Source: Rhodocaloribacter litoris (lineage in GTDB: Bacteria > Bacteroidota > Rhodothermia > Rhodothermales > ISCAR-4553). From it: a stretch of 64,000 nt of DNA. The first letter of the stretch is position 1, and each line of letters opens with the position of its first letter. The stretch covers positions 3,272,400-3,336,399 of the forward strand of contig NZ_CP076718.1 in assembly GCF_011682235.2 (NCBI RefSeq). Reading direction: 5' to 3'. The notes beneath the pieces were generated by a model. It made no database searches, was not told the DNA's origin, and saw only the letters and a list, made by a program, of their open reading frames with translations. Below are positions 54,631-63,586 of the stretch, one piece after another. The position numbers were made by a program, and so were the translations under genes.

Positions 54631-55016
54631 TGCGGCTCTTGCTCGACACGCATAGCTTCCTCTGGTTTATCGGTGGCGACGAGCGGCTCTCGGCAAGGGC
54701 ACGTGAGGTCATTGCCGATATCGAAAATGAAGCCTATCTGAGTGTGGCGAGTCTCTGGGAGATGGCGATCAAGATCAACCTGGGTAAGTTGAGGTTGCCT
54801 AGACCCTTCGGCGTGTTTGTTCCGGAGCAGATCATGCTCAATGAGATCAAGATCCTGCACGTCGAATTGCCGCATATATCAAGGTATATCGAGCTCCCAT
54901 TGTACCATCGAGACCCCTTCGACCGGCTGCTGGCAGCGCAGGCTTACGTCGAGGGGATGACGGTGGTTAGCAAGGATGAAGTATTTGCCCGCTACGAGGT
55001 TGATCTTTTGTGGTGA
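54630..55016 (+). CDS. vapC: VapC-type PIN-domain ribonuclease toxin
   Basis: A 128-residue PIN-domain toxin that cleaves RNA when the antitoxin is lost. Acidic residues of the active site are visible: Asp in 'LLLDTHSFLWF', Glu in 'SVASLWEMAIK' and Asp in 'HRDPFDRLLAAQA'. 'VVSKDEVFARYEV' closes the domain. ATG 54630 overlaps the antitoxin stop (TGATG), with GTG 54627 as an alternative. The PIN subfamily is the one paired with Phd-type antitoxins. Confidence 0.9.
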   Translation: MRLLLDTHSFLWFIGGDERLSARAREVIADIENEAYLSVASLWEMAIKINLGKLRLPRPFGVFVPEQIMLNEIKILHVELPHISRYIELPLYHRDPFDRLLAAQAYVEGMTVVSKDEVFARYEVDLLW

Positions 55017-55154
55017 AGGGGCCAGACCGATGTCGAAACACAAGGTGCTGGGTGAGCGCTTCGAATGTGCTGCGTCTGGATTTGTCGTTGTACTCCGACG
55101 CTAATGTGCCAAAAGGCGTTATCTGAAAACAACCCCTAAACCGGTAGTCAGGTC

Positions 55155-56870
55155 GTGCTTCGTACGCTCTACATCCGGGACTACGCACTGATCGAGGAGC
55201 TCGAGGTCGAGTTCGACAGCGGCCTCAACGTGATCACCGGCGAGACGGGGGCCGGCAAGTCGATCCTCGTCGGTGCCCTGAAGATGATCCTCGGCGAGCG
55301 GGCTTCGACGGACGTGATCCGTACCGGCGCCCGCAAGGCCGTCATCGAGGGCGTCTTCGACGAGACGGATACGCCGGTGCTGCGGGCGATGCTCGAGGCG
55401 AACGAGATCGACGTGCAGCCCCGGATGATCCTGCGCCGCGAGATCACCCCGAGCCAGAGCCGGGCTTTCATCAACGACACGCCGGCCACGGCCACGCTCC
55501 TGCGCGACGTGGCCGCCCGCCTGATCGACCTGCACGGCCAGCACGAGCACCAGTCGCTCCTGCGCACGGAGACGCACCTGGAGCTGCTCGACAACTTCGG
55601 CGGTCTGGGTGGGCTCGTGGCGGGCTACCGGCGGCAGTACGACCAGGTTGCCCGGTTACTGCAGGAACGGGACGAACTCGTCCGGCGCGAGCGGGAGCTC
55701 CGGCAACAGCAGGAACTCTACGGCTACCAGATCGAAGAGATCGACCGGGTGGCGCCGCAGGAAGGTGAGGAGGATGCCCTGGAGGCCGAGCGCCGCATCC
55801 TGGAGAACGCCGAACACCTCTACGAAGGAACGGCCCGGCTCTACGAGATGCTCTACGAGTCCGACGCCGCCGTGCACGACCAGCTCGTCGTGGCCCGGAA
55901 CGAGTTGCAGGACCTGGCCCGCATCGACCGGGATTTCGAGGAAGCGCTCGAAGAGATCCGCTCGGCGCAGATCATCGTCTCGGAGGTTGCCAAGTTTCTG
56001 CAGGACTACAATGCCCGGATCGAGTTCAACCCCGAACGGCTCGAAGACATCCGGGCGCGCCTCGGCGAGCTGGAGCTGCTCAAGCGCCGCTACGGCGGGA
56101 CGCTCGAGGCCGTGCTGGCTTACCGCCGCGAGATCGGGGCACAGTATGAACTGGCCAGCAACTTCGAGGGGGCTATCGCACGGCTGACGCAGCAGGTGGA
56201 CGAGGCGCAGGCGGGGCTGACGGAGGCGGCGAGGCGCCTCTCGTCGAAACGGCGCGAGGTGGCCGGGCGCATCGAACAGGCCATCGTTGCCGAGCTGGCT
56301 CGCCTGGGGATGCCGCACTGCCACTTCGAGGTCCGCTTCGAGCGCGAAGCCGATCCCGGAGGCTGGATCCGTTTCGCCGACCGCGAACGCTATACCGCCT
56401 TCCCCCACGGGATGGACCGCGTCGAGTTTTACCTGACGACCAACCTGGGCGAGGCGCCGAGGCCGCTCGTGAAGGTGGCCTCCGGCGGGGAGGTCAGCCG
56501 CATCATGCTCGCACTCAAGACCATCCTGGCCAAGAGCGACCGCCTGCCCATCCTCGTCTTCGACGAGATCGACGTGGGCGTCTCCGGGGCGGTGGCGCAC
56601 AAGGTCGGCCAGAGCCTGCACGACCTGGCACGCTACCACCAGATCATCACCATCACCCACCTGCCCCAGATCGCCGCCCTGGGCGACGTGCACTTCGTCG
56701 TCGAAAAGCACGTCGAGGGCGGGCGCACCAAGACCCGGATTCGCCGGCTCCCCGAAGAAGAACGGGCCGAGGCGGTGGCAACCCTGCTCAGCGGTTCCGA
56801 AATTACCGAAGCCTCGCTGGAGAGTGCCCGTGAATTGATCGTCGCCGGACGGCGGGACGTGCAACCCTGA
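55155..56870 (+). CDS. recN: DNA repair protein RecN
   Basis: SMC-like ATPase of double-strand-break repair. The 571 residues have Walker A 'ITGETGAGKSILVGAL', the N-terminal 'IRDYALIEELEVEF', a central coiled coil (RERELRQQQELYGYQIEEID, ELEARLAEL-like 'EDIRARLGELELLKRRY'), the signature 'KVASGGEVSRIMLALK', Walker B 'LPILVFDEIDVGVSG' and 'ITITHLPQIAALGD'. Starts at GTG 55155, where homology begins, after a 138 bp gap following VapC. No LexA-like site was recognised in that gap. Confidence 0.96.
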   Translation: MLRTLYIRDYALIEELEVEFDSGLNVITGETGAGKSILVGALKMILGERASTDVIRTGARKAVIEGVFDETDTPVLRAMLEANEIDVQPRMILRREITPSQSRAFINDTPATATLLRDVAARLIDLHGQHEHQSLLRTETHLELLDNFGGLGGLVAGYRRQYDQVARLLQERDELVRRERELRQQQELYGYQIEEIDRVAPQEGEEDALEAERRILENAEHLYEGTARLYEMLYESDAAVHDQLVVARNELQDLARIDRDFEEALEEIRSAQIIVSEVAKFLQDYNARIEFNPERLEDIRARLGELELLKRRYGGTLEAVLAYRREIGAQYELASNFEGAIARLTQQVDEAQAGLTEAARRLSSKRREVAGRIEQAIVAELARLGMPHCHFEVRFEREADPGGWIRFADRERYTAFPHGMDRVEFYLTTNLGEAPRPLVKVASGGEVSRIMLALKTILAKSDRLPILVFDEIDVGVSGAVAHKVGQSLHDLARYHQIITITHLPQIAALGDVHFVVEKHVEGGRTKTRIRRLPEEERAEAVATLLSGSEITEASLESARELIVAGRRDVQP

Positions 56871-57027
56871 GCCCGCCGGTGAACCCCGGCGCGGACCGCG
56901 GCCGTCCGGAGCACCGGGACGGCCCGCGCGAGCCGGTCAAGAGGCATCCCCGTTCCTCGCGGCATGGGACCGCACCCGATCCTTATATTCTCGCAACCCA
57001 TTCGACGATTCAAACCCCACATTACCC

Positions 57028-59286
57028 ATGATTACCGACCAAGCTGCCGATCTGCTGAAGCGTGCCGAGCAAGGCATCATGGAATACCTGAACGAGGCCC
57101 GCGCCGCCGGGCGCATCGACGAGGTGCTCTACAACACCGCCGTCGCCAACACGGTGCCCAACCTGAAAGCCTGGCTGGCGGACCCCAACATCGACCGCAT
57201 CTCCAAAAACCTGAAAGAAGGGATCTACCGGACCATCGAGGCGGAGAAGTGGGAGGACCTGGTCAACGCCTACCGGCAGAACCTGCGCTTCGGCACGGGC
57301 GGCATCCGGGGCATGATGGCCTTCGACCGGGAATCCATCCGGATGATGTATGAGCACGGCATCGACGTGCCGATCCTGAAGGGGCCCAACACCATCAACG
57401 AGATCGTCTTCCTGAAGACGTCCGTGGGCGTGGCGCAGTTCGGGAAGGACCAGGACCCGGCCTTCGAGCGCATCGTCATCGGCTACGACAGCCGCGTGCG
57501 CGGGCAGGACTTCGCCCGCATGATCGCCGAGCTGTTCCTGGCCTACGGCTACACCGTCTACTTCTTCGACGAGCCCTGCCCGTATCCGGAAGTCACCTTC
57601 GCCATCCCGCACCTGAAGGCGGACGTGGGCATCCTCATCTCGGCCAGCCACAACGACTACCGCTACAACGGCTACAAGCTCTCCTCGGCCAACGGCTCGC
57701 AGTTCGACCCGAAGGAGCGCAACGAGATGTACAACGACTACATCGCCACGGCCACCACCGACGGCATCAAGCTGCTGCCCTTCGACCAGGCGCCGGCCGA
57801 CAAGCTGTACTTCCTCGGCGGGGCCGAGCCCGTGGAGGGCTTCGACTACGGCGGGCGGGAGGCCAACCTGATCAACATCCACGCCCGGCACCAGGCGCAC
57901 GTCAAGACGTTCCTCATGACGCCCGACCTGGCCGAGCGGCAGGCCGCCTCCGACGACCCCCTCCAGATCGCCTACTGCGCGTTCCACGGCGCCGGGCGCA
58001 AGGCCGTCCCGCGCCTGCTGGCCGACGTGGGGCTGACGCATGTGCGGGCCATCCACCACAACGGCCTCAACGACCTCAATGGCCTGTTCCCCTCGTTCAA
58101 GAGCGACCCGGGCGAGGAGCAGCAGCCGGACCCCGGCGACCCCCGCGCCGCCGAGATCGCCGTGGGCGCCTTCAAGGCCGAATACGGCGAGGAGGCCTGG
58201 GAAGAGATCGACATCCTCATCGGCACCGACCCGGACGCCGACCGCTGCGGCGTGGTGGTGAAGGTGCCCGAAAACCAGCGGCACGTCTACGGCGGCAAGG
58301 ACTACTACCTGATGCCGGCCGACGACCTGTGGACGCTGCTCATCTGGTACCGCCTCTACCGCGAGATTGAAAAACACGGGGCGGTGCAGGAGCCCGAGAA
58401 ACGCTTCCTCACGCTCTCGCACACCACCTCCGAGGCCATCGCGGCGCTGGCGCGCAAGCACGGCATCGGCGTGGTCAAGACGTGGGTGGGCTTCGCGGCC
58501 CTCTCGGCGGCCACGCGCGACGTGTGGGAAGGCAAACACGATCTCATCGCCGGCCTCGTGGAGGGGCGCAACGATGAGTTCGTCGACCTCTGCCACCCGT
58601 TCGTGTGCACCACCGAGGGGCTCGACGCCCGCCGGTCGTTCAACATCGGGGCGATGGAGCAGAGCAACGGCTTCTCGCTGCTGGGCGGCCCGCCGAAGGA
58701 CAAACGCTCGCTGGGCACCGGCGGCCATGTGCGCGACAAGGACGGCACCTTCGCCGCCTTCCTGATGGCCGAGGTGGCCGCCTGGGCCAAGGAGAACGGC
58801 ACCAACCTGATCGAGCTGCTCGACAAGCACGTCTACCTCGACCCGGACGTGGGCCTCTACATGACGTTCTATGAACCCGACCCGCTCGACGGTGAGTATC
58901 CGGGCATCGAGGGGGACCGCATCAAGCTGGCCATCCTGCGCCGTGCCCTCGGCCTGTTCCAGTTCGCCCTGGCCGGGGACCTGGAGATCGCCGGCATGCC
59001 GGTCAAGTCCGCCACCATCTACCGGACGGGCAAGTACGACGCCATCTACCCGGCCACCTGGCACTTCCAGTTCCCGGACGAAGGCATCCGTTTCTACTTC
59101 GACGACGAGCAGCGCAACCACCTGACGATCCGGCCCTCGGGCACGGGCAACTCGCTGCGCTTCCACATCCAGCTTCACACGTTCCCGACGGCGGACACGC
59201 TCATCGAGGACAAGCTGGCGCTGAAACAGAAAGGGGAAGCGCTCATGGACGCCCTGCGTGAAATGCTCCGCGCCCCGCGCGGCTGA
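57028..59286 (+). CDS. Phosphohexomutase (phosphoglucomutase/phosphomannomutase family), extended
   Basis: Interconverts hexose 1- and 6-phosphates. The 752 residues carry 'LRFGTGGIRGMM' (N-terminal phosphate motif), catalytic Ser in 'LISASHNDYRYNGYK', metal site 'GTDPDADRCGVVV', a sugar-binding loop region 'EQSNGFSLLGGPPKDKRSLGTGG', and the C-terminal 'RPSGTGNSLRFHIQ'. The usual size is about 550-590, so this has about 170 extra residues, spread as long loops (for example 'FDQAPADKLYFLGGAEPVEGFDYGG' and 'GDPRAAEIAVGAFKAEYGEEAW' areas, each described in short pieces). Substrate, glucose or mannose, cannot be settled. ATG 57028 starts with 'MITDQAADLLKRAEQG'. Single gene. Confidence 0.92.
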   Translation: MITDQAADLLKRAEQGIMEYLNEARAAGRIDEVLYNTAVANTVPNLKAWLADPNIDRISKNLKEGIYRTIEAEKWEDLVNAYRQNLRFGTGGIRGMMAFDRESIRMMYEHGIDVPILKGPNTINEIVFLKTSVGVAQFGKDQDPAFERIVIGYDSRVRGQDFARMIAELFLAYGYTVYFFDEPCPYPEVTFAIPHLKADVGILISASHNDYRYNGYKLSSANGSQFDPKERNEMYNDYIATATTDGIKLLPFDQAPADKLYFLGGAEPVEGFDYGGREANLINIHARHQAHVKTFLMTPDLAERQAASDDPLQIAYCAFHGAGRKAVPRLLADVGLTHVRAIHHNGLNDLNGLFPSFKSDPGEEQQPDPGDPRAAEIAVGAFKAEYGEEAWEEIDILIGTDPDADRCGVVVKVPENQRHVYGGKDYYLMPADDLWTLLIWYRLYREIEKHGAVQEPEKRFLTLSHTTSEAIAALARKHGIGVVKTWVGFAALSAATRDVWEGKHDLIAGLVEGRNDEFVDLCHPFVCTTEGLDARRSFNIGAMEQSNGFSLLGGPPKDKRSLGTGGHVRDKDGTFAAFLMAEVAAWAKENGTNLIELLDKHVYLDPDVGLYMTFYEPDPLDGEYPGIEGDRIKLAILRRALGLFQFALAGDLEIAGMPVKSATIYRTGKYDAIYPATWHFQFPDEGIRFYFDDEQRNHLTIRPSGTGNSLRFHIQLHTFPTADTLIEDKLALKQKGEALMDALREMLRAPRG

Positions 59287-59371
59287 CGACGTGCCTGAAC
59301 ACCCACCGGCCGGTTTCCCGTCGCCCGCCCGCACGGGGAGCCGGCCGGTGCTTTTTGAAGCGAGGTATCCG

Positions 59372-60133
59372 ATGGAGGCAGGCGAAGCGCTCGACGTGGC
59401 CGTGCGGCTCGTCCGGCAGGGTGGCATGATCGCGCGCGACATGATCCGCCGCGTGGACGTGCACGCCGTCAAGGCCCGGGGCGACCTGGTCACGGCCGCC
59501 GACCTGCGCGTGGAGGCCCACATCCTCGACCACCTGCGCCGGCTCTTCCCCGACCACGGCTTTTTCTCCGAGGAGAAGGGCGGGGAGCGCACGGAGGCGC
59601 CGTACGTGTGGGTGCTCGACCCCATCGACGGGACGAAACACTACGTGCGCGGCAACCCGATGTACGCCGTCTCGCTGGCGCTGACGGCCGGCGGCGAAAC
59701 GGTGGCCGGGGCGGTCTACCTGCCCGAGATGGAGCAGCTCTACGCGGCGGCGCGGGGGCAGGGGGCCACGGTCAACGGGCGGCCCATCCGGTGCTCGACC
59801 GAGGCCCGGCTCGCCGAGGCCATCCCCTGCGTCGAGATCCCGAGCCGGCACATGGATGGCCCGGATCAGGCGCGCGCCTTCGACCGGCTCCAGCGCCTGA
59901 TCCGGCACACCCAGCGCGTGCGCATCTTCGGCGTCAGCTCCATCGGCCTGTGCCTGACGGCCGCCGGCAGCTTCGACGTGTACGTCAACCTGGGCAGCGG
60001 CTGGCAGCCGCACGACGTGGCCGCCGCCCGCCTCATCCTGACCGAGGCCGGCGGCCGCTACCACGCCGAGGGCCAGCACCTCATCGCCGGCCCGCCGGCC
60101 CTCTGCGAGCAGGTGGAGCGGGTGCTGGGGTGA
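59372..60133 (+). CDS. Inositol-monophosphatase family phosphatase
   Basis: A 253-residue metal-dependent sugar phosphatase of the IMPase/FBPase/CysQ fold. 'GFFSEEKGG' supplies the acidic metal ligand, 'WVLDPIDGTKHYVRG' is the DPIDGT motif, and 'WQPHDVAAARLILTEAGG' matches the 'WDxAA' site in modified form. The substrate could be inositol phosphate, histidinol phosphate, or 3'-phosphoadenosine 5'-phosphate; the KHY after DGT instead of NF is like some histidinol-phosphatase or CysQ relatives, so this stays open. ATG 59372 is chosen; the frame extends back through unconserved Pro-rich codons. It starts 85 bp after the mutase gene and ends 7 bp before the convergent kinase. Confidence 0.87.
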   Translation: MEAGEALDVAVRLVRQGGMIARDMIRRVDVHAVKARGDLVTAADLRVEAHILDHLRRLFPDHGFFSEEKGGERTEAPYVWVLDPIDGTKHYVRGNPMYAVSLALTAGGETVAGAVYLPEMEQLYAAARGQGATVNGRPIRCSTEARLAEAIPCVEIPSRHMDGPDQARAFDRLQRLIRHTQRVRIFGVSSIGLCLTAAGSFDVYVNLGSGWQPHDVAAARLILTEAGGRYHAEGQHLIAGPPALCEQVERVLG

Positions 60134-60140
60134 GCGAGAG

Positions 60141-61199
60141 CTAGGCCGACTCCAGGATGGTCTCGGCCTGCCGGACGAGCGCCAGGTCGAACCCCCGGGT
60201 GCCGGCGGCGTGGCGCACGGTGGCGGCGGCGACGGCCTGGCCGAGCCGGAGGGCGGCGGCGAGGTTGCGTCCGGTGGTGAGGCCGAGGAGGAAGCCGGCG
60301 TGGGCCGCATCGCCCGCGCCGAGGGTGGGGCCGGTGGCGGGGCCAAGGGCAGCGGCGAGCGGTGCGATATCGATGCGTGCCGACGGCGAGCCGGGGGGCG
60401 GGACCGCCTGCCAGACCCACGCGCCGGAGCGGTCGTGCACGTGGAGGATGCCGCGGAATCCTTCCCAGCGGGACGGGTCGATCTGCTCGAACTCGCGGCG
60501 GTTCATGGAGACGTAGTCCGGCGCCAGCCCGGCTTCCAGGCAGCGGATGAGGGAAGGGACGTCGATGTCGGCCGCGATGCGGGTGGTGGGGGTGACGGTG
60601 CGGAGCGTGCGGAGGACGTCGGGGTAGAGGCCGGGGACGCCGAGGGGTACCGAGCCCGCCAGCACGACGAGCCCCTCGGGCGGCTGTCGCCGGAGCGTGC
60701 GGAGGACGTGCCGCGCTTCGGCGTCGCTCCACACGAGGCGGGGGCTGAAGTTGAGCAGGTCGGTGCCGGTGCGCTCGTCGACGAGGTGGATGCACCGGCG
60801 GTCGGCGACGAGGCCGTCGCGGGGCGGGAGGGGTTCGTAGGCCAGCGTGATCCGGCGCATCTCCTGCCGTTGCAGGGCCCGGACGAACGCCGCGCCCGGG
60901 GTGAGGTCGTCGTCGCCGGGCCCGCTCCGCGCGAGGAAGGTGGTCAGCGATACGGTCGGTGCCGAACCGTCCCGGGCATCGAGGAGGCGGTCGAGGACGC
61001 GGGCCACGTTGGTGGCCTTGCCGCCGGCATAGAGGCCCCGCAGGAGGGGCCGCATCTTGGTGTCGTGCCGGGGGATGTCGTGAAAGGTGAGGGTGCCGGC
61101 GTCCGGGTCGCGGGCGGCATAGCCGGCATGGGGGTCGTGCTCGAGCCCCCAGATCTCGTCGGCGGCGGGGGCGAACTCGAGGATCGTGATCGGGGACAC
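60141..61199 (-). CDS. PfkB-family carbohydrate kinase (1-phosphofructokinase-like)
   Basis: A 352-residue ribokinase-fold sugar kinase. 'LYAGGKATNVARVL' is the N-terminal PfkB motif (GGxxxN) and 'TLGAGDAAHAGFLLGL' is the C-terminal GAGD motif with catalytic Asp. 'LDVPSLIRCLEAG' style helices fit. The N-terminus 'SPITILEFAPAADEIWGLE' resembles the hexose-1-phosphate kinase branch (FruK/LacC). Chosen start GTG 61199; the frame to 61595 overlaps the upstream GAF gene. It is the last of a minus-strand group with the GAF reductase 11 bp upstream. Natural substrate unknown. Confidence 0.85.
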   Translation of the reverse strand: MSPITILEFAPAADEIWGLEHDPHAGYAARDPDAGTLTFHDIPRHDTKMRPLLRGLYAGGKATNVARVLDRLLDARDGSAPTVSLTTFLARSGPGDDDLTPGAAFVRALQRQEMRRITLAYEPLPPRDGLVADRRCIHLVDERTGTDLLNFSPRLVWSDAEARHVLRTLRRQPPEGLVVLAGSVPLGVPGLYPDVLRTLRTVTPTTRIAADIDVPSLIRCLEAGLAPDYVSMNRREFEQIDPSRWEGFRGILHVHDRSGAWVWQAVPPPGSPSARIDIAPLAAALGPATGPTLGAGDAAHAGFLLGLTTGRNLAAALRLGQAVAAATVRHAAGTRGFDLALVRQAETILESA

Positions 61200-61210
61200 G
61201 GAGGCGATGG

Positions 61211-61720
61211 TCAGCGGACGGGCGTGCCGGCGAACCGCCGACCGAGGCGGGCACAGAGCCGTTCGAGGTACTGCTGGTCGGTGGCGTCGAAGGCGGCGGG
61301 ATCGTCCGAGTCGACGTCGAGCACGGCCAGGAGGTCGCCCGCGGGCGTGAGGACCGGCACGACGATCTCGGAGCGGGTGGTCGACGAGCAGGCGATGTGG
61401 CCCGGGAAGGCGTCGACGTCCGGGACGAGCTGCGTGCGGCGCTCGCGGGCGGCGGCCCCGCAGACGCCCTTCGAGAACGGAATACGCAGGCATCCGTGCC
61501 CGCCCTGATAGGGGCCGATCACGAGCAGGTCGTCCGAGACGGCGCGGTAGAAGCCCGTCCAGTGGTAGTACGGAAAGGCATGGTGGAGCTCGCACGCCAC
61601 CGTCGCCATCGCGGCGATCCAGTCGGTTTCGCCGTCGAGCAGGGCGTCGATCCGGGCCAGCACGGCCTCATAGGTGGCGGCGCGGTCCGTGGTGGTTGCG
61701 ATGGTCGCGGGGTGGGTCAT
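61211..61720 (-). CDS. msrC: Free methionine-R-sulfoxide reductase (GAF domain)
   Basis: Cytosolic enzyme that reduces free methionine (R)-sulfoxide. The 169 residues form a GAF domain with 'YYHWTGFYRAV' and three conserved cysteines in 'GHGCLRIPFSKGVCGAA' and 'HIACSSTTRSEIVVPV', as in the YebR/fRMsr family, which distinguishes it from signalling GAF proteins. It lies 21 bp downstream of the DUF427 gene and 11 bp upstream of the kinase gene, probably one transcript with oxidative or light-damage repair functions. Confidence 0.92.
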   Translation of the reverse strand: MTHPATIATTTDRAATYEAVLARIDALLDGETDWIAAMATVACELHHAFPYYHWTGFYRAVSDDLLVIGPYQGGHGCLRIPFSKGVCGAAARERRTQLVPDVDAFPGHIACSSTTRSEIVVPVLTPAGDLLAVLDVDSDDPAAFDATDQQYLERLCARLGRRFAGTPVR

Positions 61721-61741
61721 CGGCTGGTCGGGGAAGCAACG

Positions 61742-62023
61742 TTATTCGGTCACCTGCACGCCGTGCCAGAAGGCGACGTGATCCTTGATCTGCGCGGCGG
61801 CGGGCTTCGGGTCGGGGTAGTACCAGGCGGCGTCCGGGTTGCGTTGCCCGTTCACGACCACGGTGTAATAGTGGGCCACGCCTTTCCAGGGGCACGTCGT
61901 CCGCGTGTCGCTCGGTTCGAAGTAGGCCCGGTCGATCGATTCCGGGGGGAAGTAATGGTTGCCTTCGACGACCACCGTGTCGTCGCTTTCGGCCAGGACA
62001 GCGCCGTTCCAGAGGGCTTTCAT
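61742..62023 (-). CDS. DUF427 domain protein
   Basis: A 93-residue small protein: 'MKALWNGAVLAESDDTVVVEGNHYFPPE', 'TTCPWKGVAHYY' and 'AAWYYPDPKPAAAQIKDHVAFW' (short pieces) match DUF427, which has Trp-Tyr rich beta structure and no known enzyme activity. Such genes often sit beside photolyases and stress genes. Cys-Pro-Trp-Lys (CPWKG) is the family hallmark. It is 70 bp downstream of phr. Confidence 0.9.
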   Translation of the reverse strand: MKALWNGAVLAESDDTVVVEGNHYFPPESIDRAYFEPSDTRTTCPWKGVAHYYTVVVNGQRNPDAAWYYPDPKPAAAQIKDHVAFWHGVQVTE

Positions 62024-62093
62024 GGGCGTGGGGGGATGGGGTGAGGGGAGTCGTTCAACGCGAGAGGGCGCGGGGGCGTTTCGGCCGGAGCCA

Positions 62094-63518
62094 TCATTTG
62101 ACGCGTTCGTAAGCGTCGAGCGCCCGCTGCCGGGCCTCGGCGTGGTTCACCATCGGCGCCGGGTACGTCTCCCCGAGCCGGACGCCCGCCTTCGCCAGCA
62201 CCGCCGCCCCGGCTTCCCAGGGGGCGTGGAGGGCCCTGTCCTGCACGTCCTTCAGTTCCGGCACCCACCGGCGGACGTAGGCTCCGTCGGGATCGTGACG
62301 GCGGCCCTGCGCGACGGGGTTGAAGATGCGGAAGAAGGGCTGGGCGTCCGCGCCCGAGCCGGCGGACCATTGCCACCCGAGGGTGTTGTTGGCCAGGTCG
62401 GCATCGACCAGCGTGTCCCAGAACCAGCGAGCGCCCTCCTGCCAGGGGATGAGCAGGTCTTTCGTCAGAAACGAGGCCACGATCATCCGCACGCGGTTGT
62501 GCATCCATCCCGTGTGCCAGAGCTGTCGCATCCCGGCATCCACGATGGGGAAGCCCGTCCGGCCCCGCTGCCAGCGGTGCAGGGCGTCGTCGTCGTCGCG
62601 CCAGGGGAAGGCGTCGAACTTCTCCTGAAGGGGCCGGTCGGTCGTGTGGGGGAAGTGGTGGAGGAGGTGGTATCCGAACTCGCGCCAGCCCAGCTCGCGG
62701 AGGAACGCTTCGCCGGCGTCCTGCTCGCCGGTCTCCGCAATCCGGTTCCGGACGGCGTGCCACACCTGCCGGGGGCTGATCTCGCCGTGGGCCAGGTGGG
62801 GTGAGAGGCGCGATGTGCCGGGGCGGTCCGGCCGGTCGCGGCCTTCGGGGTAGGCCGCCAGGGTGTCGTCGAGGAAGGCCTCGAGGCGGGCGCGGGCGCC
62901 GTCCTCACCCGGCGTCCAGGCTTCGCGCAGCCCGCCGGCCCAGTCGATCTCGGGCAGGAGGCCCAGGGCGTCGACCGGGAGCGTCTCGGGCCACGTGGCA
63001 GGGGTGTGGTCGGGGGTGAGGTCCGGGACCGGCAGGGGGGCGGAGACCTCCACGGTGGCCTTCATCTTCTTCCAGAACGGCGTGAAGACCCGGTAGGGAT
63101 CGCCGGCGTTCGTGCGGACGGCATCCGGGTCGTGCAGGAGCCGCCCGCCGAAGCGCGCCACCGTGATGCCTTCCCGTTTGAGGCTTTTCGCCAGGCGCTC
63201 GTCGCGCCGGCGGAGGGCTGGTTCGTAGCGGGCCGTCCAGTAGACGGCCGTGGCGCCGGTCTCGTCGAGCAGGGCGCGCAGGGTCTCGGCGGCGGGACCG
63301 CGGCGGAGGATCAGGCGCAGGCCCTTTCCGCGCAGAGCTTCGTCCAGGCGCCGCAGGCTGTGATGGAGCCACCACCGGCGGGCGGCCCCCGGCGGCCACG
63401 CGCCGTGCTCTTCGGGCGACCAGATAAACACCGGGAGAACGGGTCCGTCCGCGGCCGCCTGCGTCAGAGCCGGGTGGTCGCAAAGGCGGAGATCGTCGTG
63501 GAACCAGACGATGGTCAT
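62094..63518 (-). CDS. phrB: Deoxyribodipyrimidine photolyase (class I cryptochrome/photolyase)
   Basis: Repairs UV pyrimidine dimers with light. The 474 residues show the antenna-binding N-domain (VWFHDDLRLCDHPAL, PVFIWSPEEHG) and the FAD domain: 'TSRLSPHLAHGEISPRQVWHAV', 'FLRELGWREFGYHLLHH', 'GFPIVDAGMRQLWHTGWMHNR', 'RMIVASFLTKDLLIPWQEGA' and 'NNTLGWQWSAGSGADAQPFFRIFNP' in short pieces, all typical. It is the first gene of a minus-strand group (phr, DUF427, msrC, PfkB kinase) that looks like light/oxidative damage repair. Confidence 0.96.
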   Translation of the reverse strand: MTIVWFHDDLRLCDHPALTQAAADGPVLPVFIWSPEEHGAWPPGAARRWWLHHSLRRLDEALRGKGLRLILRRGPAAETLRALLDETGATAVYWTARYEPALRRRDERLAKSLKREGITVARFGGRLLHDPDAVRTNAGDPYRVFTPFWKKMKATVEVSAPLPVPDLTPDHTPATWPETLPVDALGLLPEIDWAGGLREAWTPGEDGARARLEAFLDDTLAAYPEGRDRPDRPGTSRLSPHLAHGEISPRQVWHAVRNRIAETGEQDAGEAFLRELGWREFGYHLLHHFPHTTDRPLQEKFDAFPWRDDDDALHRWQRGRTGFPIVDAGMRQLWHTGWMHNRVRMIVASFLTKDLLIPWQEGARWFWDTLVDADLANNTLGWQWSAGSGADAQPFFRIFNPVAQGRRHDPDGAYVRRWVPELKDVQDRALHAPWEAGAAVLAKAGVRLGETYPAPMVNHAEARQRALDAYERVK

Positions 63519-63586
63519 GGGCGGGTGCGGCTCAGTGGAGGGGGACGGTAGTACGCGCCAGCCCCCTCAGGTTTCACCCGGTCCGG

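Noticed and set aside
56890-56930. GGCCGTCC/GGACGGCC hairpin after recN
   Set aside because: It could end recN transcription but has no T-run, so I did not list it as a terminator.
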